NCBI GenBank assembly: GCA_025362415.1
Contig: JANYGM010000185.1
Span: forward strand, 1 to 10,604
Direction of reading: 5' to 3'
Source: a bacterium
GTDB taxonomy: Bacteria; Bacteroidota; Bacteroidia; Cytophagales; Thermonemataceae
Length of the DNA stretch: 10,604 nt
Part shown: piece by piece, positions 6,316 to 10,604 of the stretch
How the letters are laid out: the number at the start of each line of letters is the position of its first letter
How positions within the stretch are numbered: the first letter of the stretch is position 1
Notes under the pieces: model-generated
Database searches by the model: none
Told to the model about the DNA's origin: nothing
What the model saw: the letters and a program-made list of their open reading frames with translations, nothing else
Program-made: the position numbers and the translations under genes

Positions 6316-6915
6316 ATGAAAAAATCTTATTCACATTTTACTGCAACAGACTTGGCTGGTTTAGGAATATCTGTCGTTACGGCAGTTTTATTTTCTAATA
6401 TCTCCAAAATAAAACCTTCTGCGTGGCTTTTGCAAACCTTTTCTTATAATAAAAATTTTCCTGTGAGTACAGAAAAAGCTCGTTCAGAATTTCTTGTTGC
6501 ACCTATTTTGGTAGAAATCAAACAACAAAATTTAGATAAATTAACTATTTTTTCTGGTTATCAGTTTGATATTGACAAAGAAAGAGGTTTGAAAGGTTTT
6601 TGTGATTATCTTATCTCTAAAAAAAGTAATGCTGCTTTTATAGAATCTCCTGTGGTGGCACTCGTGGAGGTAAAAAAAGACCAAGATTTGGTGGAGGCTG
6701 CCCCACAATGTATAGCAGAAATGTATGCAGCAACCATATTTAATGAGAAAAACAAAACGCTTATTCCTGTTATTTTTGGTGTGATTACGACTGGTTATGA
6801 GTGGCTTTTTCTAAAATTAGAAAATAAGGAAGTGATTATTGATACTAGACGTTATAGCATTACGGATTTAGAGGATTTGCTGGGCGTTTGGCAGACAGTC
6901 ATCAACCAATTTTAA
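6316..6915 (+). CDS. Diverged PD-(D/E)XK nuclease-like paralogue, array copy 2
   Basis: At 199 residues this is the outlier of the array. Its N-terminus is a different sequence (FTATDLAGLGISVVTAVLF, residues 8-26, then ISKIKPSAWLLQTF), which looks closer to the cyanobacterial members I remember than to its neighbours. From STEKARSEF onward it aligns with the others. It keeps Glu58, Asp97 in GFCDYLIS, Glu118-Val-Lys120 in ALVEVKK, Gln131 and Glu135 in QCIAEMYAA. The ending (LGVWQTVINQF) lacks the WILDKSLANE tail shared by the other five. The moderately hydrophobic stretch at 14-26 is too short and interrupted for a confident membrane helix. The next gene starts 12 bp after its stop, so the two are probably co-transcribed. 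It may be the ancestral form or a functionally distinct partner of the repeated copies. Confidence 0.82.
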   Translation: MKKSYSHFTATDLAGLGISVVTAVLFSNISKIKPSAWLLQTFSYNKNFPVSTEKARSEFLVAPILVEIKQQNLDKLTIFSGYQFDIDKERGLKGFCDYLISKKSNAAFIESPVVALVEVKKDQDLVEAAPQCIAEMYAATIFNEKNKTLIPVIFGVITTGYEWLFLKLENKEVIIDTRRYSITDLEDLLGVWQTVINQF

Positions 6916-6927
6916 TACATAAATATT

Positions 6928-7545
6928 ATGGCGTATAATAAATTTAAAAAGTTAGAAACTTTGCGTACTCAATTTGGCATCAATAACAACCAAGTGTCTT
7001 GGTTGCCAACTTCTATTCCCACATTTAATGCCACGCAAAGACTGCTTGATGAGTTGCAAGAAGCAAAAGAAGCCGCTATGACTTCAGAAAAAGCAAAGTC
7101 AGAATATATTATTGTTCCTATTTTGAAAGAACTTAGGCGTTCTCGTACACAAAAATTTAGCACTTATTCAGGTGTGGAGTTTAATGTTGATGCTAAAAAT
7201 GGCTTGAATGGTTTTTGTGATTTTATTTTATCAGCAGAAATCAATAAAATAGAAGTTACAGAGCCTATTATATTCCTTGTAGAAGCGAAAAAGAGTGATA
7301 TAGAAGATGGTTTGGCGCAATGTGGCGCAGAAATGTATGCTGCCCAAATTTTCAATGAACAAAAAGGACAACCTCGTAAGGCTATTTATGGTTGTGTTAC
7401 AACCGCTTTTTTATGGTGTTTTCTGAAATTAGAAAATAAAGAGTTGTTGATAGACATTAATTATATCCCGCTTACATTTACAGAACCAGAAAAAGTTTTG
7501 GCGGTTTGGCAATGGATTTTAGATAAGAGCTTGGCAAATGAATAA
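6928..7545 (+). CDS. PD-(D/E)XK nuclease-like protein, array copy 3
   Basis: This 205-residue copy aligns without gaps to copies 1, 4, 5 and 6. Glu59, Asp98, Glu119-x-Lys121 and Gln131 are present (SEYIIVPIL, GFCDFIL, LVEAKKSDIE, LAQCGAEM). Residues 1-19 equal copy 1 (MAYNKFKKLETLRTQFGIN), and RTQKFSTYSG also matches copy 1. From residue 82 to 157 it differs from copy 4 at only four of 76 positions, after which the two diverge (TTAFLWCF against TNAFSWCF; FTEPEKVLAVW against FANPNEVLRVW). This pattern suggests conversion between neighbours. The gene starts 12 bp after copy 2 with no room for a promoter, so it depends on upstream transcription. It ends in TAA TAG. Function is inferred only from the fold-type motifs. 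Confidence 0.85.
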   Translation: MAYNKFKKLETLRTQFGINNNQVSWLPTSIPTFNATQRLLDELQEAKEAAMTSEKAKSEYIIVPILKELRRSRTQKFSTYSGVEFNVDAKNGLNGFCDFILSAEINKIEVTEPIIFLVEAKKSDIEDGLAQCGAEMYAAQIFNEQKGQPRKAIYGCVTTAFLWCFLKLENKELLIDINYIPLTFTEPEKVLAVWQWILDKSLANE

Positions 7546-7610
7546 TAGCTATTAAAAGTCGTAAATCAGAAGTTTAGATATATTTTTGAGGCAAATTTGA
7601 AAATAAAAAT
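7546..7610 (+). repeat. Duplicated intergenic leader before array copy 4
   Basis: This 65-bp spacer matches the 67-bp spacer at 8229-8295 except for a 2-bp indel and three substitutions. Both contain a TATTTTTG box (7581-7588 here) but AGTC instead of TTTG 20 bp upstream, so any promoter would be weak. The A-rich end (aaaataaaaat) directly before ATG may aid initiation without a Shine-Dalgarno site. Confidence 0.75.
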
Positions 7611-8228
7611 ATGGCATATAATAAATTTAAAAAATTAGAAACATTGCGTAACTTGTTTGGTATCAATGAGATAACAAATGTTTGGCTTCCTAAAAATATT
7701 CCTGTTGTTAAGGCAACCAAAAAACTATTAGAAGATTTAGATGAAGCAAAAAAAGAGTTTCTAACAACAGAAAAGGCTAAGTCAGAGTATATTGTTGTGC
7801 CTATTTTGAGAGAACTTAAGCGTATAAATGATTACAAATTTAGTTCTTATTCAGGTGTGGAGTTTAATGTTGATGCAAAAAACGGCTTAAATGGTTTTTG
7901 TGATTTTATTTTATCAGCAGAAATCAATAAAATAGATGTTACAGAGCCTATTATTTTCCTTGTAGAGGCTAAAAAAAGTGATATAGAAGAAGGTTTGGCG
8001 CAGTGTGGGGCAGGAATGTATGCCGCACAAATTTTTAATGAACAACGTGGGCAGCCACGTAAGGCTATTTATGGGTGCGTTACGAATGCTTTTTCTTGGT
8101 GTTTTATGAAATTAGAAGAAAAAAACTTGTTTATTGACCCAGACTATATTCCACTCACTTTTGCTAATCCGAATGAAGTTTTGAGAGTTTGGCAATGGAT
8201 TTTAGATAAAAGTTTAGCAAATGAATAA
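7611..8228 (+). CDS. PD-(D/E)XK nuclease-like protein, array copy 4, with conserved Glu135 replaced by Gly
   Basis: The 205-residue product keeps Glu59, Asp98, Glu119-x-Lys121 and Gln131. It is the only one of the six with Gly at position 135 (QCGAGMYAA instead of QCGAEMYAA), caused by GGA in place of GAA at 8013-8015. If Glu135 supports the active site, this copy may be weakened. Its N-terminal variable block (EITNVWLPKNI...KLLEDLDEA) resembles copy 6, its middle is nearly copy 3, and its end (VTNAFSWCFMKLE) resembles copy 5. It is therefore a three-way mosaic. Residue 192 is Arg where the others have Ala. The leader is almost the same as that of copy 5. The stop is TAA followed by TAG. Confidence 0.84.
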   Translation: MAYNKFKKLETLRNLFGINEITNVWLPKNIPVVKATKKLLEDLDEAKKEFLTTEKAKSEYIVVPILRELKRINDYKFSSYSGVEFNVDAKNGLNGFCDFILSAEINKIDVTEPIIFLVEAKKSDIEEGLAQCGAGMYAAQIFNEQRGQPRKAIYGCVTNAFSWCFMKLEEKNLFIDPDYIPLTFANPNEVLRVWQWILDKSLANE

Positions 8229-8295
8229 TAGCTATATTAAAAGTCGTAAATCAGAAGTTTGGATATATTTTTGAGGTAAATTTAAAAATAAAAAT
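8229..8295 (+). repeat. Duplicated intergenic leader before array copy 5
   Basis: Second copy of the spacer at 7546-7610, with an extra AT and three substitutions. The TATTTTTG box is at 8266-8273, again without a TTTG 20 bp upstream. Its near identity contrasts with the low similarity of the variable blocks in the genes on either side. Confidence 0.75.
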
Positions 8296-8913
8296 ATGGC
8301 ATACAACAAATTTAAAAAATTAGAAACTTTGCGTACCCAATTTGGTATCAATGATAAAAAAATATCTTGGCTACCTAAAACTTTCCCTGTGACTGCCCCT
8401 ACACAAATATTGCTTGACGACTTGCAATATGCAGAACGTATCCCTTTAACCACAGAAAAAGCAAAATCAGAGTATATTGTTGTTCCTATTTTGAAAGAAT
8501 TAGGACGAATAAATAACTATACATTTAATATTTTTTCTGGTTTTGAGTTTAATGTTGATGCTAAAAATGGTTTGAATGGCTTTTGTGATTTCATTTTATC
8601 TGCGGAAACCACAAGATTTGAAGTTTCTGCACCAATTATATGCCTTGTAGAGGCTAAAAATGCAGAAATAGAAAGAGGTTGGGCGCAATGTGGTGCAGAA
8701 ATGTATGCTGCAAAAATTTTTAACGAACAACAAGGCAACCCACGTAATGCCATTTATGGTTGTGTTACTAATGCTTTTTCTTGGTGTTTTATGAAATTAG
8801 AAAATAAAGATTTATTCATAACACCTAGTTATATTCCACTCACATTTACAAACCCTAATGAAGTTTTGGCAGTTTGGCAATGGATTTTAGATAAGAGTTT
8901 AGCAAATGAATAA
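8296..8913 (+). CDS. PD-(D/E)XK nuclease-like protein, array copy 5
   Basis: This 205-residue copy keeps Glu59, Asp98, Glu119-x-Lys121 (LVEAKNAEIE) and Gln131; Trp129 replaces the usual Leu just before AQCG. Its first 19 residues equal copies 1 and 3, but residues 20-50 match copy 4 at only 12 of 31 positions although the two genes share an almost identical leader. The block EVSAPIICLVEAKNAEIE is shared with copy 6 only, and FMKLE with copy 4. The C-terminal NPNEVLAVWQWILDKSLANE equals copies 1 and 6. It ends in TAA TAG and runs straight into the palindromic element at 8917. Same putative nuclease family; role unknown. Confidence 0.85.
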   Translation: MAYNKFKKLETLRTQFGINDKKISWLPKTFPVTAPTQILLDDLQYAERIPLTTEKAKSEYIVVPILKELGRINNYTFNIFSGFEFNVDAKNGLNGFCDFILSAETTRFEVSAPIICLVEAKNAEIERGWAQCGAEMYAAKIFNEQQGNPRNAIYGCVTNAFSWCFMKLENKDLFITPSYIPLTFTNPNEVLAVWQWILDKSLANE

Positions 8914-8916
8914 TAG

Positions 8917-9005
8917 CCCCCTAGCCTCCAAAGGGGGAATAAAGGCAATAATACAACCAATATTATCATAAAATATCATATTGAAAATCCCCTTTGGATT
9001 TAGGG
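8917..9005. repeat. Palindromic C-run/G-run element between copies 5 and 6
   Basis: CCCCCT (8917-8922) pairs with AGGGGG (8932-8937) as a small hairpin. In addition TCCAAAGGGG (8927-8936) is perfectly complementary to CCCCTTTGGA (8989-8998), so the ends can form a larger stem with a 52-nt AT-rich loop. The left end aligns with 6272-6312 and the composition resembles the element inside aroA. It could act as a terminator-like or mRNA-stabilising fold, or be a small non-autonomous mobile element. No transposase is nearby. Confidence 0.65.
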
Positions 9006-9008
9006 ATA

Positions 9009-9048
9009 ATTTTAAGGAGCTTTTTGAGATAAATTTAAAAATAAAAAT
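9009..9048 (+). repeat. Partial copy of the array leader before copy 6
   Basis: The last part (ttttgagataaattt then aaaaataaaaat) matches the ends of the leaders at 7546-7610 and 8229-8295, but the upstream part is replaced by the palindromic element. No TAnnTTTG box remains. Confidence 0.6.
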
Positions 9049-9666
9049 ATGGCATACAATAAATTTAAAAAATTAGAAACTTTACAAATTCAATTTGGCA
9101 TTAACGAGATAACTGCTACGTGGTTGCCTAAAAATATCTCTGCCGTTAAAGCTACTCAAAAATTATTGGAAGATTTGGAAGAAGCTACATCTGAGTTTTT
9201 GACAACAGAAAAAGCAAAATCAGAATTTGTTGTTGTTCCTATTTTAAGAGAATTAAGACGTGTAAATGATTACCAATTTAGTATGTTTTCAGGGTTTGAA
9301 TTTAATGTTGATACCAAAAACGGTTTAAATGGTTTCTGTGATTTTATTTTGTCTGCAGAAATCAAAAAATCAGAAGTTTCTGCACCTATAATCTGCCTTG
9401 TAGAAGCTAAAAATGCAGAAATAGAAAAAGGATTAGCGCAATGTGGTGCAGAAATGCACGCTGCACATCTTTTTAATGAACAACGAGGAAAACCTCGTAA
9501 AGCTATTTATGGGTGTGTAACGAATGCTTTTTCTTGGTGTTTTCTGAAATTAGAGAATAAAAATCTGCTTATTGACCCTAATTATGTTCCGCTCACTTTT
9601 GCTAATCCTAATGAAGTCTTAGCCGTTTGGCAATGGATTTTAGATAAAAGTTTAGCAAATGAATAA
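9049..9666 (+). CDS. PD-(D/E)XK nuclease-like protein, array copy 6
   Basis: The last gene of the array encodes 205 residues with Glu59, Asp98, Glu119-x-Lys121 and Gln131 intact. Residues 128-205 match copy 1, at the far end of the array, at 75 of 78 positions, whereas residues 20-50 match it at only 10 of 31. The N-terminal block (EITATWLPKNI...KLLEDLEEA) is instead like copy 4, and EVSAPIICLVEAKNAEIE is like copy 5. His137 replaces the Tyr of the other five. Unlike the first, third, fourth and fifth genes its TAA is followed by TTA rather than TAG, and the downstream DNA is unrelated: it passes directly into a 15-bp tandem repeat. The same nuclease-like role is inferred from the motifs. Confidence 0.85.
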   Translation: MAYNKFKKLETLQIQFGINEITATWLPKNISAVKATQKLLEDLEEATSEFLTTEKAKSEFVVVPILRELRRVNDYQFSMFSGFEFNVDTKNGLNGFCDFILSAEIKKSEVSAPIICLVEAKNAEIEKGLAQCGAEMHAAHLFNEQRGKPRKAIYGCVTNAFSWCFLKLENKNLLIDPNYVPLTFANPNEVLAVWQWILDKSLANE

Positions 9667-9680
9667 TTAATTAGTGTGTA

Positions 9681-9785
9681 GTGAGTAGTGAAATAGTGAG
9701 TAGTGAAATAGTGAGTAGTGAAATAGTGAGTAGTGAAATAGTGAGTAGTGAAATAGTGAGTAGTGAAATAGTGAGTAGTGAAATA
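9681..9785. repeat. Minisatellite: seven perfect 15-bp units (GTGAGTAGTGAAATA)
   Basis: Seven identical copies stand head to tail directly after the nuclease-like array. The unit can be read as a 7-mer plus an 8-mer of the GTAGTG theme. Since 15 is a multiple of three, some frames stay open through it and give a false repetitive ORF on the minus strand. Two more perfect units occur at 10458-10487. Confidence 0.95.
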
Positions 9786-9834
9786 CAGCATACTTCGTCA
9801 ATCACTCTCACCAATTAGATACGACATTGATAAA

Positions 9835-9920
9835 TTGTATTCAGCCCCAGCAGGGCGTTATATTTATAGAAAAATAAGTGTATTTTGTATTCCGCTCCAG
9901 CGGGGCGACATATTTATAAC
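9835..9920. repeat. Two copies of a short hairpin repeat, 50 bp apart
   Basis: Copies begin at 9835 and 9885 with TTGTATTC. Each has a GC-rich hairpin core (gccccagcagggc at 9844-9856; cgctccagcggggcg at 9893-9907) followed by (a/t)atatttata. In an otherwise AT-rich region these GC islands stand out. I recall similar elements dispersed in Bacteroidota intergenic DNA. The rest of the 280-bp gap 9787-10066 shows no gene apart from the promoter motif near its end. Confidence 0.75.
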
Positions 9921-10012
9921 ACTATAACTATTTTATAGCCCTTTGATTTATCAAGGATTACGAAAAAAATATAACAAACTAACAATGTCGTTATCTAAAT
10001 CACTAAAACATT

Positions 10013-10044
10013 TTTGTTATTTGCTTTTGATTTTATTAAATTTG
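10013..10044 (+). promoter_or_regulatory. Predicted Bacteroidota-type promoter for the four-helix-bundle gene
   Basis: TTTG (10013-10016), exactly 20 bp, then TAAATTTG (10037-10044) is a full match to the -33/-7 consensus. Transcription would start about 15 nt before the ATG at 10067, giving a very short leader. Confidence 0.65.
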
Positions 10045-10066
10045 TATCTCACTCAACACCAAATAA

Positions 10067-10420
10067 ATGAGCATTATCAAAAATAAAAGTTTTGCATTTG
10101 CAGTACGCATAGTAAATCTTAATAAACATCTTATTGAAGTCAAAAAAGAGTATATTATGAGTAAACAACTCATAAGGAGTGGTACTGCTGTTGGCGCACT
10201 GGTGCGTGAGGCACAAAATCCTGAGAGTATTAAGGATTTTATTCACAAGTTAGCCATAGCACAAAAAGAGTGTGATGAAAGTATGTATTGGCTAGAGTTG
10301 TTAAAAACAACTAATTATTTAACAGATATAGAATTTGATAGTATGCATTTTGATGCAACAGAACTATTAAAAATGATAAAAAGTGCTATAAGCACATCAA
10401 AGAAAAAACTCTCTTTATAG
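10067..10420 (+). CDS. Four-helix-bundle protein (S23 / 23S rRNA intervening-sequence protein family)
   Basis: The 117-residue protein fits the four-helix-bundle family first seen in 23S rRNA intervening sequences, also related to the Avd accessory protein of diversity-generating retroelements. Key segments are KSFAFAVRIVNLNKHL (helix 1), the signature QLIRSGTAVGALVREAQ near residues 34-50, DFIHKLAIAQKECDESMYWLELL near 57-79, and a charged final helix ending KKKLSL. Length is normal for the family. Family members bind nucleic acid or partner proteins, but orphan copies have no known role. No rRNA, reverse transcriptase or template/variable repeat is present, so neither rRNA nor retroelement context is supported. 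It has its own strong promoter motif. Its TAG stop is the first three bases of the downstream TAGTGAG repeat. Direct repeat copies flank it on both sides, suggesting a cassette. Confidence 0.88.
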   Translation: MSIIKNKSFAFAVRIVNLNKHLIEVKKEYIMSKQLIRSGTAVGALVREAQNPESIKDFIHKLAIAQKECDESMYWLELLKTTNYLTDIEFDSMHFDATELLKMIKSAISTSKKKLSL

Positions 10421-10487
10421 TGAGTAGTGCAATAGTGCAATAGTGAAATAGTGAGTAGTGAGTAGTGAAATAGTGAGTAGTGAAATA
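10421..10487. repeat. GTAGTG-type tandem repeat after the four-helix-bundle gene
   Basis: Degenerate units (gtgcaatagtgcaata and relatives) give way to two perfect copies of the 15-bp unit GTGAGTAGTGAAATA at 10458-10472 and 10473-10487. This is the same unit found seven times at 9681-9785, in the same orientation. Confidence 0.85.
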
Positions 10488-10516
10488 CATTGTACTTTGT
10501 ATTTCACTACACACTA
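10471..10516. repeat. Hairpin where the satellite changes orientation
   Basis: GTAGTGAAATAC (10477-10488) and GTATTTCACTAC (10499-10510) are perfectly complementary around the 10-nt loop attgtacttt. Beyond one mismatch the stem continues to 10471 and 10516, 17 of 18 positions paired. It joins the GTAGTG repeats to their reverse complements. It could end transcription of the preceding gene, but no U-tract follows. Confidence 0.8.
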
Positions 10517-10604
10517 CACACTACACACTACACACTACACACTACATACTACACACTACACACTACATACTACACACTACACACTACACACTACACACTA
10601 CACA
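10511..10604. repeat. Heptamer satellite (ACACTAC), at least 13 units, running off the window
   Basis: Thirteen consecutive 7-bp units from 10511 to 10601 plus a partial one. Two units (10546-10552 and 10567-10573) are the variant ATACTAC, exactly 21 bp apart, suggesting that a three-unit block was duplicated. No spacers are present. Confidence 0.93.

Noticed and set aside
6316..6400. Signal peptide or membrane anchor at the N-terminus of array copy 2
   Set aside because: The hydrophobic stretch is short, contains polar residues and aligns with the soluble N-terminal region I recall for homologues.
5651..9666. Array genes as transposases of an insertion sequence
   Set aside because: No terminal inverted repeats or target duplications frame the genes and the motifs are of nuclease ExK type rather than DDE; the palindromic element occurs in only two spacers.
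9582..9791. Minus-strand ORF with repeated HYFTT peptides
   Set aside because: It is the 15-bp minisatellite read in an open frame and continues antisense through the end of copy 6; no start context or homology supports a gene.
10067..10420. Avd protein of a diversity-generating retroelement, which might diversify the nuclease-like copies
   Set aside because: The fold family is right but there is no reverse transcriptase and no template/variable repeat pair with adenine-biased differences. The copies differ at all kinds of positions and look converted rather than mutagenised.
10067..10420. Intervening-sequence protein inside a 23S rRNA gene
   Set aside because: No rRNA sequence flanks the gene; both sides are tandem repeats.
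10511..10604. CRISPR array
   Set aside because: Units are contiguous 7-mers without spacers and no cas genes are present; it is a simple satellite.

Overview
The window is AT-rich and looks like a Bacteroidota genome, probably of the Cytophagales type. Three upstream regions carry the phylum's promoter pattern (a TTTG-like -33 box, exactly 20 bp, then TAnnTTTG). Start codons lack strong Shine-Dalgarno sites. The spacers are full of heptamer repeats and small palindromic elements that I associate with this group. The species cannot be named from sequence alone.

Left part (1-2805, minus strand): a run siaB -> siaC -> coiled-coil membrane protein -> aroA, with one good promoter motif, ahead of siaB. 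SiaB is a GHKL-type protein kinase and SiaC is its phospho-acceptor protein, with Thr68 in the expected place. The third gene encodes a small two-helix membrane protein with a coiled coil. aroA (EPSP synthase, shikimate pathway) runs off the left edge and carries a 72-bp palindromic repeat that is translated in frame as 24 extra residues. Every junction in this run contains period-7 repeats, and two of them supply the stop codon of the upstream gene.

Centre (2806-5471): a 302-bp divergent spacer, then a soluble histidine kinase with four PAS or PAS-like segments, a coiled coil and an intact catalytic core. It has no adjacent response regulator. It may belong with the siaBC module, but that rests on position only.

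Right-centre (5548-9666, plus strand): one promoter motif followed by six tandem paralogues of a PD-(D/E)XK nuclease-like family. Five are 205 residues long and align without gaps; the second gene is a diverged 199-residue relative. All six keep the putative E...D...ExK...Q residues. The five form a mosaic: some blocks are almost identical between two copies while residues 20-50 differ strongly. Some spacers are also duplicated, more faithfully than that variable block. This suggests repeated duplication and gene conversion with a diversified N-terminal segment. It is the best candidate here for an undescribed system; its function is unknown.

Right end (9667-10604): a gene for a four-helix-bundle (S23/IVP-like) protein with its own strong promoter motif. 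Direct copies of a 15-bp tandem repeat flank it, two copies of a hairpin-forming repeat lie upstream, and downstream come a 12-bp perfect hairpin and a heptamer satellite that continues past the window. No rRNA, tRNA, transposase, reverse transcriptase or CRISPR array was recognised.
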